A stretch of 64,000 nt of DNA from Bacillus luti (GCF_001884105.1 NZ_MACI01000094.1:1-64000), one strand, 5' to 3'. Shown: positions 8,830 to 18,586, counted from the first letter of the stretch. Numbers and translations: made by a program. Notes: a model not told the origin generated them from the sequence alone.

Positions 8830-9557
8830 TGAGTGGTTTCTTTATAACAGCAACGGATACTGAAGTGGGGAAAACTATAGTTGCTGGTGCATTAGCAGGT
8901 GTATTTAGAGAATTAGGATATAACATAGGGGTATATAAACCGTTGCAAAGCGGGCATGCTGCATCAAACCCAGAGGGAGATGCAGCAAGGCTAAAAATAT
9001 TATCGGGTGTACTGACAAGAGAAGAAGAAATTTGTCCTTATTCCATTGAAGAACCGCTTGCTCCGAGATTGGCTATGAAAAGAGCTGGAAGGACAGTAAT
9101 GTTAAAAGAAATTACGGATCACTATAATGAACTATTAAAAGAGTTTAATAGCTTATTTGTGGAAGGGGCTGGTGGGCTTGCAGTCCCATTTACAGAAGAT
9201 GCTTTAGTGATTGATTTTGCAAAAAAATTAAAGCTTCCTCTTATTATAGTAGCGCGTCCTACTCTAGGAACAGTTAATCATACTGTTTTAACAATTTCTT
9301 ATGCAAAAGCACACGGTTTAACAGTAGCAGGTGTAATTTTATCTGGTTGTAAAGAATATGAAAAAGAAAGAGCGCAAGAAAATAGAATAATGATTGAGGA
9401 GTTAAGTGGAGTGCCGGTTTTAGGGTTATTACCATTCCTTGAAGGAGAGTTTACAAGGGAAGAGTTATTAGAATCGGCAAAAGAGCATATTATGATTTCA
9501 AAATTAGAGGAGCTCATCCAAAATGAATCAAACGTGGCGCGTGCATCTTCAATCTAA
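8829..9557 (+). CDS. bioD: ATP-dependent dethiobiotin synthetase
   Basis: A 242-aa enzyme that closes the ureido ring of dethiobiotin from diaminopelargonate, CO2 and ATP. The P-loop-like TDTEVGKT sits at residues 8-15, and [11 protein letters not shown] near 116-126 is the family signature. Its ATG overlaps the bioA stop (TAATG) and its 3' end overlaps bioF by 35 bases, so translation is probably coupled. Length is normal for BioD. Confidence 0.95.
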   Translation: MSGFFITATDTEVGKTIVAGALAGVFRELGYNIGVYKPLQSGHAASNPEGDAARLKILSGVLTREEEICPYSIEEPLAPRLAMKRAGRTVMLKEITDHYNELLKEFNSLFVEGAGGLAVPFTEDALVIDFAKKLKLPLIIVARPTLGTVNHTVLTISYAKAHGLTVAGVILSGCKEYEKERAQENRIMIEELSGVPVLGLLPFLEGEFTREELLESAKEHIMISKLEELIQNESNVARASSI

Positions 9558-10710
9558 AATAGAACAATTAAAGGAACAAGGGCAGTATCGTAATTTACAT
9601 GTAACAGAGCGATCCGAAGAGACATGGCTTATTCGAAATAAGAAAAGGATGCTAAATTTAGCATCGAATAATTATTTAGGATTAGCTGGGGATGAAAGGT
9701 TGAAAGAAGCTGCTATTGCCTGCACAAGAGAATATGGAACTGGAGCGACAGCATCCCGTCTCGTTGTAGGAAATTATCCACTGTATGAAGAGATTGAGAG
9801 AAGTATATGCAATTGGAAAGGCACTGAAAAAGCTTTAATTGTAAATAGTGGATATACCGCGAATGTAGGGGCGATTTCTTCGTTAGCCTGCCGCCACGAT
9901 ATTGTTTTTAGTGACAAATTAAATCATGCAAGTATCGTTGATGGAATTATATTAAGCGGAGCAGAACATAAAAGATATCGTCATAATGATTTGGATCATT
10001 TAGAGAAGCTGTTGAAAATAGCGTCACCTGAAAAGCGGAAATTAATCGTAACTGATACTGTTTTTAGTATGGATGGTGATACTGCCTATTTGAAAGATTT
10101 AGTGCAGCTAAAAGAGAAATACGGGGCAATAATCCTAGTTGATGAAGCACATGCGAGTGGAATATATGGAATCGGCGGAGCAGGATTAGCTCATATAGAA
10201 AAAGAGATTGCTCAAAAAATTGATATACACATGGGGACGTTTAGCAAGGCTCTAGGGTGTTATGGTGCGTATTTGACAGGTGATGCAATTTATATAGAGT
10301 ATTTACAAAATATGATGAGAAGCTTTATTTTTACTACTGCTTTACCACCAGGAACGTTAGGGGCGATACGAAAAGCAATTGAAATTGTGAAAGAAGATAA
10401 CAAAAGAAGAGAGCGACTTGCAGAGAATGGTACATATTTCAGGACGCATTTACAAGAAGCTGGTTTTGATATTGGGAATAGCTCAACTCATATTGTACCG
10501 ATTGTAGTCGGTTCAAATGAAAATACTTTACGGTTTAGTGAACGATTACAAGAGGTAGGTATCGCCGCAATTGCAATTCGTCCACCCACTGTTCCAGTTG
10601 GTAGTTCTCGAATTCGTTTTGCAGTTACATCACAACATACAATAGCTGATTTAAGATGGGCTATTCAGCATATTATACGTATCGGTAAAGAAGAGGGGTT
10701 TTTAGTATGA
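9523..10710 (+). CDS. bioF: 8-amino-7-oxononanoate synthase
   Basis: A 395-aa alpha-oxoamine synthase that condenses pimeloyl thioester with alanine to give KAPA. Motifs are [11 protein letters not shown] near residue 45, VDEAHASG with the PLP Asp near 208, and [14 protein letters not shown] holding the PLP Lys near 240. The start lies 35 bases inside bioD, and its last codon overlaps the bioH start (GTATGA). It belongs to the KBL/BioF family, where Kbl is the main alternative; the biotin operon context settles the name. Confidence 0.95.
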   Translation: MNQTWRVHLQSKIEQLKEQGQYRNLHVTERSEETWLIRNKKRMLNLASNNYLGLAGDERLKEAAIACTREYGTGATASRLVVGNYPLYEEIERSICNWKGTEKALIVNSGYTANVGAISSLACRHDIVFSDKLNHASIVDGIILSGAEHKRYRHNDLDHLEKLLKIASPEKRKLIVTDTVFSMDGDTAYLKDLVQLKEKYGAIILVDEAHASGIYGIGGAGLAHIEKEIAQKIDIHMGTFSKALGCYGAYLTGDAIYIEYLQNMMRSFIFTTALPPGTLGAIRKAIEIVKEDNKRRERLAENGTYFRTHLQEAGFDIGNSSTHIVPIVVGSNENTLRFSERLQEVGIAAIAIRPPTVPVGSSRIRFAVTSQHTIADLRWAIQHIIRIGKEEGFLV

Positions 10711-11447
10711 AAGAGCTAAAGATTATTTTTATTCCTGGGTGGGGAATGGAAGAAGGTGTTTGGACTTTAGTTCTACCATATTTTAAAGGATATTCTGTTC
10801 AATGTGTAGAGTGGCGTAACGTAAAAGAACAAAGTGAATTTGCGGAGCGAATAATAGATGTAGCGCATGATGAAAATGTAATTTTAGTTGGATGGTCACT
10901 AGGAGCGTTAGCAGCAGTACAAGCTTATAAAAAGGTTAAGGCGAAAGGCATGGTACTAATTGGTGGTACCGCTAAATTTACCAATACAAGTGACTATACA
11001 AGTGGATGGAATTCCTTGCATGTAGAACGTATGAAAAAGAACTTAACGAGAAAGAAAGCAGATACGTTGAAGCGTTTCTATGAAAATATGTTTACAAAAG
11101 ATGAACTGAAAGAGAATACGAGTTTTGAAGAGATTGCGCTGAATTTTAAAGGAGACTCGATTCAGTCATTACAATTAGGCTTAGATTATTTAATAGAAAC
11201 AGATATGAGAAACGAATTAACTGATGTCAAAATCCCGCTGTTACTTCTTCATGGAGAACAGGATGTGATATGTCCATTATCTGCAGCTCATAGTATGACA
11301 GAAAATACGAATGCTAAGCTAAAAGTAGTAAGTGAGGCTGGGCATGCATTATGTATAACGAATTTTGAATATTGCGCAAATGAAATCATTCAATTTGTAG
11401 AGGGGATACGACATGATCAACAAAACGTTACTGCAAAAACGGTTTAA
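10707..11447 (+). CDS. bioH: pimeloyl-ACP methyl ester esterase (alpha/beta hydrolase)
   Basis: A 246-aa alpha/beta hydrolase. The nucleophile elbow GWSLGA gives Ser64, with Asp186 (HGEQDVICP) and His212 (AGHALC) completing the triad; FIPGWGM at 8-14 is the oxyanion-side motif. Its place between bioF and bioC fits a BioH-type esterase that removes the methyl group BioC adds to malonyl-ACP, releasing pimeloyl-ACP. Sequence likeness to E. coli BioH is modest, so the symbol rests partly on context. Confidence 0.85.
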   Translation: MKELKIIFIPGWGMEEGVWTLVLPYFKGYSVQCVEWRNVKEQSEFAERIIDVAHDENVILVGWSLGALAAVQAYKKVKAKGMVLIGGTAKFTNTSDYTSGWNSLHVERMKKNLTRKKADTLKRFYENMFTKDELKENTSFEEIALNFKGDSIQSLQLGLDYLIETDMRNELTDVKIPLLLLHGEQDVICPLSAAHSMTENTNAKLKVVSEAGHALCITNFEYCANEIIQFVEGIRHDQQNVTAKTV

Positions 11448-12222
11448 CGGGGCAGCTGTATCCTACGATCAATATGCAAATATACAAAAAAAGATGGCAC
11501 ATTCGTTACTTTCTACATTGAATCGGCGATATAGTGCAAATTCATCGATACGCATTTTAGAACTTGGATGCGGGACAGGATATGTTACAGAGCAATTATC
11601 AAAGTTATTTCCGAAAGCGCATATTACAGCTGTTGATTTTGCTGAAAGTATGATTGCGATTGCGAAAGCTAGACCAAATGTGAAAAATGTAACGTTTTAC
11701 TGTGAGGATATTGAACAATTAAGACTAGAAGAAACATATGATGTCATTATTTCAAATGCCACATTTCAATGGCTAAATGATTTAAAACAAGTGATAAGAA
11801 ATTTATTTGATCATTTGTCTATAGATGGGATATTACTCTTTTCAACATTTGGACATGAAACATTTCAAGAATTGCATGCTTCGTTCCGGCGGGCGAAAGA
11901 AGAAAAAAATATACAAAACGAAACATCGATTGGGCAACGTTTTTATTCGAAAAATCAGTTACACCATATATGTGAAATAGAAACAGGGGATGTGCATGTT
12001 TCTGAAACATGTTACATAGAGAGTTTTACAGAAGTTAGGGAGTTTCTGCATTCTATTCGAAAAGTAGGAGCGACTAATAGTAATGAAGAATCATATTGCC
12101 AAAGTCCCTCACTCTTTCGTGCAATGCTTCGCATATACGAAAGAGACTTCACGGAAAAAGAAGGGATAATGGCAACTTATCATGCTGTATTTGTGCATAT
12201 AACAAAAGAGGGGAAGAGATGA
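11413..12222 (+). CDS. bioC: malonyl-ACP O-methyltransferase
   Basis: A 269-aa SAM-dependent class I methyltransferase. LELGCGTG at 49-56 is the SAM-binding motif I, and ISNATFQWL near 112-120 is typical of BioC. It methylates malonyl-ACP so that fatty acid synthase can extend it to pimelate. It starts 35 bases inside bioH, and its TGA nearly touches the bioB ATG. Together with bioH it supplies the pimelate arm; no bioI or bioW is seen here. Confidence 0.93.
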   Translation: MINKTLLQKRFNGAAVSYDQYANIQKKMAHSLLSTLNRRYSANSSIRILELGCGTGYVTEQLSKLFPKAHITAVDFAESMIAIAKARPNVKNVTFYCEDIEQLRLEETYDVIISNATFQWLNDLKQVIRNLFDHLSIDGILLFSTFGHETFQELHASFRRAKEEKNIQNETSIGQRFYSKNQLHHICEIETGDVHVSETCYIESFTEVREFLHSIRKVGATNSNEESYCQSPSLFRAMLRIYERDFTEKEGIMATYHAVFVHITKEGKR

Positions 12223-12223
12223 A

Positions 12224-13222
12224 ATGAAACAAGTACAAACAAAAAGGGATTGGAAAAAACTTGCATATGACGTAGTAGAAGAGAAAATGATTACGAAAGA
12301 AGATGCAATAGCGATATTAGAGGCTGATGATACAGAGGTTTTAGAAATTATGAATGCAGCTTACATCATCCGCCATCATCACTTTGGTAAAAAAATAAAG
12401 TTGAACATGATTATTAATACGAAATCTGGATTATGTCCTGAAGATTGTGGGTATTGTTCACAGTCTATTATTTCAGAAGCACCGATTGATAAATATGCAT
12501 GGTTAACGCAGGAAAAGATTGTAGAAGGGGCGCATGAAGCAATTCGCCGTAAAGCGGGTACATATTGTATTGTAGCATCTGGCCGTCGTCCAACGGATAA
12601 AGAAGTCAATCACGTAATTGGAGCTGTTAAAGAGATTCGTGACACGACAGATTTGAAGATTTGTTGTTGTTTAGGTTTCTTAAATGAAGATCAAGCAGGG
12701 CGTTTAGCGGAAGCAGGTGTACATCGTTATAACCACAACTTAAATACACACGCAAACAATTATGATAGTATTTGCTCAACTCATACGTATGACGATCGTG
12801 TTGATACAGTTCAAAAAGCGAAGCAAGCTGGTATTTCGCCATGTTCTGGTGCAATCTTTGGAATGGGAGAGACAATTGAAGAACGTGCTGAAATTGCATT
12901 TGAATTACAACGTATAGATGCAGATTCTATTCCGTGTAATTTCCTTGTTGCTGTAAAGGGTACGCCGCTTGAAGGACAAAAAGAGTTAACACCAGTAGAA
13001 TGTTTAAAAGTGCTGGCGATGATGCGTTTTGTAAATCCAACAAAAGAAATTCGCATTTCAGGTGGTCGAGAAATTAATTTACGTTCTGTACAGCCGCTTG
13101 GTTTATTCGCAGCAAATTCTATTTTTGTCGGCGATTACTTAACGACAGCTGGGCAAGAGCCGACTGCGGACTGGGGTATGATTGAAGATTTAGGATTCGA
13201 GATTGAGGAATGTGCATTATAA
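12224..13222 (+). CDS. bioB: biotin synthase
   Basis: A 332-aa radical SAM enzyme that inserts sulfur into dethiobiotin. The CxxxCxxC cluster motif is at Cys71, Cys75 and Cys78 (CPEDCGYCSQ), and the conserved YNHNL and SGGRE motifs for the auxiliary cluster and substrate region follow. AGGGGAAGAG in the bioC end is the ribosome site. Last gene of the operon, ended by a strong hairpin. Confidence 0.97.
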   Translation: MKQVQTKRDWKKLAYDVVEEKMITKEDAIAILEADDTEVLEIMNAAYIIRHHHFGKKIKLNMIINTKSGLCPEDCGYCSQSIISEAPIDKYAWLTQEKIVEGAHEAIRRKAGTYCIVASGRRPTDKEVNHVIGAVKEIRDTTDLKICCCLGFLNEDQAGRLAEAGVHRYNHNLNTHANNYDSICSTHTYDDRVDTVQKAKQAGISPCSGAIFGMGETIEERAEIAFELQRIDADSIPCNFLVAVKGTPLEGQKELTPVECLKVLAMMRFVNPTKEIRISGGREINLRSVQPLGLFAANSIFVGDYLTTAGQEPTADWGMIEDLGFEIEECAL

Positions 13223-13232
13223 GATAGATGGA

Positions 13233-13264
13233 AAAGCAAACCTTTAAAAAGGTTTGCTTTTTTT
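13233..13264 (+). terminator. biotin operon terminator
   Basis: AAAGCAAACC pairs with GGTTTGCTTT, followed by a run of T, 10 bases after the bioB stop. Confidence 0.85.
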
Positions 13265-13404
13265 GTAAATAAAATGTAATAAAAAGCCATTATGACTTGA
13301 TATGAATGGTTTTTCAGCAAGAAAATGAATTTTTGTGGACGAATTTTCCAAGCCCTATTTGTACATAGTAAATATGTAATTTATATTGGGTTGGAGGATT
13401 TTAC

Positions 13405-13725
13405 ATGCATAAATACATATTAGCGATTATGATTTGTCTAATTTTAATAAAAGCAATAAGTGCTGATCCAGTTAAGGCCGCTGAAAATCCTGAACAAAAA
13501 GAAATGCAGCAAAGAATTGAACAACATTTTCGAACGAAAGCTGAACATTTTGGCTTGAAAACGGAAGGGAAAGATTTAAAAGAAGTACGAAAAGAAATTA
13601 CTATTATAGAAGAAGCGAAGAAAAGAGAGAATGTATGGAGAACAGCGCAAACTCTTCGTATACAAACAGAAGGAAAAACGATGGATGAATTAATAAAAGA
13701 TGTACGGAAAAAAGTAAAGAAATAA
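13405..13725 (+). CDS. small secreted protein with TEGK repeats
   Basis: A 106-aa protein with an N-terminal hydrophobic signal (about residues 3-19) and a charged, probably helical mature part. Two segments, FGLKTEGKDLKEV and LRIQTEGKTMDEL, match the repeat of the secreted protein at 6962-7318. A GGAGG precedes the ATG by seven bases. The function is unknown, and I know no named family. The two paralogues flank the biotin operon on both sides. Confidence 0.7.
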   Translation: MHKYILAIMICLILIKAISADPVKAAENPEQKEMQQRIEQHFRTKAEHFGLKTEGKDLKEVRKEITIIEEAKKRENVWRTAQTLRIQTEGKTMDELIKDVRKKVKK

Positions 13726-13749
13726 AAAAGAGGCCGTAGCCTCTTTTTT
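13724..13749. terminator. bidirectional terminator
   Basis: AAAAAAGAGGC and GCCTCTTTTTT pair around a CGTA loop between the converging small-protein and ribH genes. Confidence 0.8.
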
Positions 13750-14210
13750 TATGCCCATTGTTTTGATAAATGAGCCATTTCAATCGCAGCAACGGCGGAT
13801 TCATAGCCTTTATTACCAGCTTTCGTGCCAGCACGTTCAATCGCTTGCTCGATCGTTTCAGTCGTTAATACACCGAAAATAACTGGAATGTCTGTTTGTA
13901 GTGATAAAGATGCAACACCTTTTGCTACTTCATTACAAACGTAATCGTAATGTGTTGTAGCACCACGAATTACAGTCCCTAATGTAATAACAGCATCATA
14001 CTTCCCGCTACTAGCCATCTTTTTAGCGATTAAAGGAATTTCAAATGCGCCAGGAACCCAAGCAACATCGATATCAGTTTCTTCTACACCGTGACGCTTT
14101 AATCCATCTAAAGCTCCGCCGAGTAACTTACTTGTAATAAATTCATTAAAACGTCCAACAACAACCCCAACTTTTAGTCCTGTACCAACTAAATGACCTT
14201 CGAATACCAT
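13749..14210 (-). CDS. ribH: 6,7-dimethyl-8-ribityllumazine synthase
   Basis: A 153-aa lumazine synthase that joins ribitylaminopyrimidine and dihydroxybutanone phosphate. [10 protein letters not shown] near residues 18-27, WVPGAFEIP near 50-58 and [12 protein letters not shown] near 80-91 (with the active-site His) are family signatures. The family forms 60-mer shells around riboflavin synthase in bacilli. Last gene of the rib operon, 18 bases after ribBA. Unlike B. subtilis, ribT does not follow. Confidence 0.96.
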   Translation of the reverse strand: MVFEGHLVGTGLKVGVVVGRFNEFITSKLLGGALDGLKRHGVEETDIDVAWVPGAFEIPLIAKKMASSGKYDAVITLGTVIRGATTHYDYVCNEVAKGVASLSLQTDIPVIFGVLTTETIEQAIERAGTKAGNKGYESAVAAIEMAHLSKQWA

Positions 14211-14228
14211 AATAAATCTCTCCCTTAA

Positions 14229-15422
14229 TTATAAGTTTAGTAAATGTCCTAATTTGTTTACTTTCGTTTGTAAATACGCTTTATTTTCTTCTTTTGCGGG
14301 CATTTGCAATGGTACACGCTCAATCACTTCTAAATCGTAACCTTGTAAGCCAGCAATTTTTCGTGGATTATTCGTTAATAATCGTAAATGTTGTAAACCT
14401 AAATCCTTTAAAATTTGAGCTCCAATACCGTAATCACGCAGGTCAGCTGGGAACCCAAGTTTTTCGTTTGCTTCTACAGTATCGAATCCTTCTTCTTGCA
14501 ATTTATAAGCGCGGAGCTTATTAAGAAGGCCAATGCCTCGTCCTTCTTGTCTCATATAGAGAAGAACGCCTTTTCCTTCACGCTCAATTTGAGCAAGTGC
14601 AGCATGGAGTTGTGGTCCGCAATCGCAGCGGCACGAGCCAAATACATCTCCTGTTAAGCACTCAGAATGGACGCGTACAAGTACAGGCTCTCCTGTTGAA
14701 ATATCACCTTTTACGAGTGCGATATGTTCTTTCGTATCTAATGAATTAGAATAGCCAATTGCATGGAAAGTACCGAAATCTGTAGGTAATGTAATTTCCA
14801 CTTCTCGCGTCACTAATGTTTCATGGTGGCGGCGATAAGCAATTAAATCTTCTATTGTAATCATTTTTATATCAAATTGTTTTGCACACTGTAGTAAATC
14901 AGGTACGCGTGCCATCGTACCGTCTTCATTTATAATCTCACAAATGACTCCAGCTGGTTCTGCTCCGCAAAGCTGTGCTAAATCGACAGCAGCTTCTGTA
15001 TGACCAGCACGGCGCAGGACACCGCCTTCTTTCGCAATTAATGGAAAGATATGTCCAGGACGATTGAAATCAGCACCTTTTGATGCAGGATTTAATAATT
15101 CTTGTATCGTAGTTGCACGTTCGTGAGCGCTAATCCCTGTTGTTGTAGAAACATGATCAATGCTCACTGTAAATGCAGTATGATGCGAATCTGTATTATG
15201 AGCTACCATTGGTTCTAATTGTAGACGTTCTGCGTACCCTTCTGTAATTGGTACACAAACGAGACCACGCCCATGTGTAATCATAAAGTTAATTGTTTCT
15301 GGCGTAATATACTCTGCTAAAGCGATAAAATCTCCTTCATTTTCACGGTTTTCATCATCACATACGATAACAACTTTTCCTTGTTTTAAATCTTCTAGAG
15401 CTTCTTCAATACGATGAAACAT
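14229..15422 (-). CDS. ribBA: bifunctional DHBP synthase / GTP cyclohydrolase II
   Basis: A 397-aa fusion. The N-terminal half (about 1-200) is DHBP synthase with the acidic [11 protein letters not shown] loop near 22-32 and HTEAAVDL. The C-terminal half (about 205-397) is GTP cyclohydrolase II with the zinc cysteines in [17 protein letters not shown] and the RQEGRGIGL motif. It supplies both riboflavin precursors. It lies between ribE and ribH with short gaps. Confidence 0.97.
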   Translation of the reverse strand: MFHRIEEALEDLKQGKVVIVCDDENRENEGDFIALAEYITPETINFMITHGRGLVCVPITEGYAERLQLEPMVAHNTDSHHTAFTVSIDHVSTTTGISAHERATTIQELLNPASKGADFNRPGHIFPLIAKEGGVLRRAGHTEAAVDLAQLCGAEPAGVICEIINEDGTMARVPDLLQCAKQFDIKMITIEDLIAYRRHHETLVTREVEITLPTDFGTFHAIGYSNSLDTKEHIALVKGDISTGEPVLVRVHSECLTGDVFGSCRCDCGPQLHAALAQIEREGKGVLLYMRQEGRGIGLLNKLRAYKLQEEGFDTVEANEKLGFPADLRDYGIGAQILKDLGLQHLRLLTNNPRKIAGLQGYDLEVIERVPLQMPAKEENKAYLQTKVNKLGHLLNL

Positions 15423-15434
15423 AATGCTTCCCCC

Positions 15435-16079
15435 TTATAGAAATCCGTTTTCTTGTAAAAAGCTTTCGGTCATTGAGTCTGTTCTTTTTACAGGTTTAGT
15501 AATAAAGCGTTCGATATATTTACCAATCATGTCACACTCAATGTTTACGATGTCTCCCGCAATCTTTTCTCCGATAACAGATTCACTTACTGTGTGCGGA
15601 ATGAGTGAGATTGTGATGGAAGATTCGTCTATATCAAATATTGTTAAACTCGTTCCATCAACAGCAACGGATCCTTTATGCAAACAATAGCGCAGCAATT
15701 CATCAGAAATAGCTATTTTGTAATAGACGGCATTATAGTGTTGTTTTTTGTTTAATATCGTTCCGATGCCATCAATATGTCCCGAAACGAAATGTCCACC
15801 GAATCGTCCGTTTGCAGCCATTGCTCGTTCTAAATTTACTTTAGAGTGCGGTTTAAGCGTGCGAAGTGATGTTGATTGCATCGTTTCAGGCATTGCATCC
15901 ACTGTGAATGAAGTTGTTGTGAAACTCGTTACAGTTAAACAAATACCGTTAACCGCGATGCTATCCCCTAAGTGAACATCTGATAAAATCTCATTTGCAT
16001 GGATTGTTAACTTCATCGCTTCTCCGCTTTGTTGCATGTTTGCGATAGTTCCTAATTCTTCTACAATTCCTGTAAACAT
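15435..16079 (-). CDS. ribE: riboflavin synthase alpha chain
   Basis: A 214-aa protein made of two tandem lumazine-binding domains. MFTGIVEELG starts the first, and GHFVSGHIDG with its conserved residues opens the second near 95. It dismutates two lumazine molecules into riboflavin. Its ATG lies 19 bases inside the end of ribD, suggesting coupled translation. Length matches the family. Confidence 0.96.
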   Translation of the reverse strand: MFTGIVEELGTIANMQQSGEAMKLTIHANEILSDVHLGDSIAVNGICLTVTSFTTTSFTVDAMPETMQSTSLRTLKPHSKVNLERAMAANGRFGGHFVSGHIDGIGTILNKKQHYNAVYYKIAISDELLRYCLHKGSVAVDGTSLTIFDIDESSITISLIPHTVSESVIGEKIAGDIVNIECDMIGKYIERFITKPVKRTDSMTESFLQENGFL

Positions 16080-17173
16080 TCCGTCACCTCACTTCGGGCA
16101 TTCGCAACGATTTTTATATCATCGCCAATTTGTTTCATCTCTTGAATTTCTAAGGAAAGTGCATCTTGTAATGTTGCGAAACCATTTCCACCAAATAAAG
16201 TAGGGGCATCTTTCCCGCCAATTAATTTTGGGCTTATATAAGTTACAATTTCATTGAAATTATTTGTTTGTAAGAAACTTGCATGAACTGTTTGACCACC
16301 CTCAACGAAAAGAGATAGGATTTGTTTTTCGCCGAGTAGGTCTAAAACATCTTGAATTTCAATCTGCTTCGTTTTCATTTGGAATATAGCTATATTTTCA
16401 GATTCATAAGAAGCTATTTTTTCTTTATCTACATCCTTCCCGACAATAATCCATGTTGGTGCTAAACCATCTGTTATGACGTGAGAAGATGATGGCGTTC
16501 GTAAATGGGTATCTAAAATAACGCGAATAGGATGTTTCCCACCATTTGGAATTCTTGTCGTTAAATGCGGATTATCAGCTATAACCGTATTCACTCCAAC
16601 GAGAATTGCATCATGTGTATGGCGGTATTGGTGAACATCAGCTCGTGCTCCTTCACCTGTAATCCACTTACTTTCACCAGTGACAGTTGCTGTTTTTCCA
16701 TCTAAGCTCATCGCTGTTTTTATTGTTACAAATGGACGTTTCGTTTTCATGTAGTGAAAAAAGAAACGATTTAATAAGGTGGCTTCTGCTTCAAGAATAC
16801 CGGTAGTTACTTCAATGCCAGCTTCTTCTAATCTCCTTTTTCCATTACCAGAAACGAGAGGATTGCAATCAAGAGTAGCAATTACAACCCGTTTGACTCC
16901 TTTTTTGATGAGCAATTCACAGCAAGGTGGTGTTTTTCCAAAATGGCTACACGGTTCAAGTGTTACATAAACGGTAGCTCCTTTTGCTTTTTCACCAGCC
17001 ATATGAAGAGCATGAACTTCTGCGTGTTCTTCACCGGCACGTAAATGAGCTCCCATACCGACGATGTTTCCGTCTTTTACAACAACAGCACTAACCATAG
17101 GATTTGGACTTGTTTGTCCGGATGTTCCTTCTGCTAACTGCAGGGCAATCCTCATATATTCTTGATCTGTCAT
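16061..17173 (-). CDS. ribD: bifunctional pyrimidine deaminase / reductase
   Basis: A 370-aa enzyme for the second and third steps of riboflavin synthesis. The deaminase domain has zinc ligands His50 (HAEVHAL), Cys75 and Cys84 (PCSHFGKTPPC). The reductase domain begins near residue 145 (RPFVTIKTAMSLDGK). The ATG at 17173 follows AGGAGAGGTG; an ATG at 17200 would add nine residues before this site. First gene of ribD-ribE-ribBA-ribH, under an FMN riboswitch. Confidence 0.96.
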   Translation of the reverse strand: MTDQEYMRIALQLAEGTSGQTSPNPMVSAVVVKDGNIVGMGAHLRAGEEHAEVHALHMAGEKAKGATVYVTLEPCSHFGKTPPCCELLIKKGVKRVVIATLDCNPLVSGNGKRRLEEAGIEVTTGILEAEATLLNRFFFHYMKTKRPFVTIKTAMSLDGKTATVTGESKWITGEGARADVHQYRHTHDAILVGVNTVIADNPHLTTRIPNGGKHPIRVILDTHLRTPSSSHVITDGLAPTWIIVGKDVDKEKIASYESENIAIFQMKTKQIEIQDVLDLLGEKQILSLFVEGGQTVHASFLQTNNFNEIVTYISPKLIGGKDAPTLFGGNGFATLQDALSLEIQEMKQIGDDIKIVANARSEVTECLQEL

Positions 17174-17200
17174 TCTCTTCACCTCTCCTGAAAAAATCAA

Positions 17201-17235
17201 AAAACCCCAAGGATTTTATATCCTTGAGGTTTGGG
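17201..17235 (-). terminator. riboswitch-controlled terminator before ribD
   Basis: On the minus strand CCTCAAGGAT pairs with ATCCTTGGGG, followed by a T run, 27 bases before the ribD start. It lies about 250 bases downstream of the FMN aptamer and is the likely expression platform. Confidence 0.75.
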
Positions 17236-17483
17236 AGACGTGATTTCTAGAAATATAGTTCGAATACGAAAGTATAGGAAAGAAACCTAACGATGATTGA
17301 TATTTTTGCATAAGGAAAAAACCTAGCAAAATATCGAATTTTTCAAACGCTAGTCGTATCTTTTTATTTCAGTATAGATACATAAGTATACAAAATAAAA
17401 CATATATAAAGATTCAAAATGAAACTTTATAAATATGCATACTGAAATAAAAGTGTATTCGCTATATAAAATTACTAGAAAAC

Positions 17484-17625
17484 ATATCCTTCTCCCATCC
17501 AGACTATACTGTCGGCCCTAGAGTTTCACTAGATCCACCGTTTTCGAGTTGAAAACGGGTCACGGACTTAGAAGTTTTCACTTCATCACCGCCGGTTGGG
17601 AATTTCACCCGACCCCGAAGGATGT
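17484..17625 (-). promoter_or_regulatory. FMN riboswitch (RFN element)
   Basis: The minus strand carries the conserved RFN blocks in order: AUCCUUCGGGG, GGGUGAAAUUCCCAACCGGCGGU, AGUCCGUGACCC, GGAUCUAGUGAAACUCUAGGGCCGACAGU and GGAUGGGAGAAGGAUA. FMN binding should end transcription before ribD. A TATAAT at 17642-17637 is a good -10 with a start point near 17630. Confidence 0.97.
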
Positions 17626-17781
17626 TGTTTGCTCAAATTATAGCACAAAAAAAATAAAAGGCTAGTAAAAAATATTCGAATGTGAAGAATTGTGTGAAAA
17701 TACATGTGAGTTGGAATGAGGTCAAAAGTATGAGAAATGTTGTAAGGAAAAGGGGGGACGAGAGTTAATGAAAAGAAAAAA

Positions 17782-17803
17782 CATGCACAAAAAAATGTGC
17801 ATG
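17782..17803 (-). terminator. terminator after the CDGSH gene
   Basis: CATGCACA and TGTGCATG pair, with a T-rich run beyond on the minus strand. Confidence 0.6.
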
Positions 17804-17815
17804 TCACATGTGAAA

Positions 17816-18022
17816 TTATTCTGCCTCTGGTGCTCTAACAACAGACTCGAATTTACCTTTATGCGAAGCATCGCAATAAGGCATATTTTTTGATAAACCA
17901 CAACGGCATAAAGAAAATGCCGGTTTTGCTGGGAATACATTCCCTTGTGAATCGACTAATTCCACGTCCCCTGTAACGCGAAAAGAGCCATTATCATTTA
18001 CTTTAATTTGTACTTTTGCCAA
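17816..18022 (-). CDS. CDGSH-type iron-sulfur protein
   Basis: A 68-aa protein with one CDGSH iron-sulfur motif: Cys39, Cys41, Cys50 and His54 in CRCGLSKNMPYCDASH, the three-Cys one-His set that binds a 2Fe-2S cluster. I start it at TTG 18022 because AAGGAGGG lies nine bases upstream; the longer ATG reading at 18082 has no such site. Small bacterial CDGSH proteins are of unclear role, probably electron transfer or redox sensing. The gene stands alone. Confidence 0.85.
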   Translation of the reverse strand: MAKVQIKVNDNGSFRVTGDVELVDSQGNVFPAKPAFSLCRCGLSKNMPYCDASHKGKFESVVRAPEAE

Positions 18023-18085
18023 CGTTATCCCTCCTTCCCAAACGCTTAATTTCATCATATAATCAAGGGAAGTACTTGGCAATAT

Positions 18086-18240
18086 AAAGTGAAACTTTAA
18101 TTAGTGAGGGAGGCATCCCCCACTAATTATTAGTTGAACCATTCGGGCTTTTAGGGGCAGCTAATCTCCCACCTAACTTCTTTGTTTCAGCCGGATTTTG
18201 AGGTGGGAGTTTTACTGCCCGCAAATAGCGGGGAAAAAAG
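18086..18240 (+). repeat. bcr1-like chromosomal repeat, about 155 bp
   Basis: The element runs from AAAGTGAAACTTTAAT to a CCCGC-AAATA-GCGGG hairpin. It holds a first stem (AATTAGTG / CACTAATT, 18099-18128) and a second nested stem: GGGCAG (18155-18160) with CTGCCC (18215-18220), enclosing CTCCCACCT (18166-18174) with AGGTGGGAG (18201-18209). Its size and ends match my memory of the bcr1 repeat of the B. cereus group. Orientation is given as transcribed in the + direction. Confidence 0.65.
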
Positions 18241-18310
18241 AGCACTTTATTTGAGAAAGAAGAGAGTGTTATAATAGTCTTCATAACTGACTAGAGTAAG
18301 GTGACGAGAG

Positions 18311-18556
18311 ATGGATAAACAATTACATACATTACGAAACATTGCAAATGAGCGCACGTGGGCATCATTTTTGAATGATAATCATCCATATAGTTTGTTA
18401 CATTGGTCCATTGCAGGTGTAGGGCAAGAGGCGAAGGATGTTTGGTTACTTCAAGATGAAGTAACATTTCAAACGACAGAATTTCCAACGTTAGACGATG
18501 CAATGCAATGGATTTCTGAAAATATGGAACAAGTTACAGACGTTTTAGCGCAATAA
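18311..18556 (+). CDS. DUF2552 family protein (YqkC-like)
   Basis: An 81-aa soluble acidic protein without signal or membrane segment. It matches the YqkC/DUF2552 family of Bacillus, for which no function is known. Trp-rich segments (TWASFLNDNHPYSLLHWSIAG near residues 17-37) suggest a compact fold. GGTGACGAGAG gives a weak ribosome site. It converges on the YqkD-like hydrolase gene, and in B. subtilis yqkC and yqkD are also neighbours. Confidence 0.8.
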   Translation: MDKQLHTLRNIANERTWASFLNDNHPYSLLHWSIAGVGQEAKDVWLLQDEVTFQTTEFPTLDDAMQWISENMEQVTDVLAQ

Positions 18557-18586
18557 AAAAACAGGCTTATGCAAGCCTGTTTTTTG
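18555..18586. terminator. bidirectional terminator
   Basis: ACAGGCTT pairs with AAGCCTGT around ATGC, flanked by A and T runs, between converging genes. It overlaps the 3' end of the hydrolase gene. Confidence 0.85.

Noticed and set aside
18086-18240. Insertion sequence or MITE explanation for the 155-bp repeat
   Set aside because: There is no transposase, no clear terminal inverted repeat pair at the ends and no visible target-site duplication; the bcr1-like repeat fits better.
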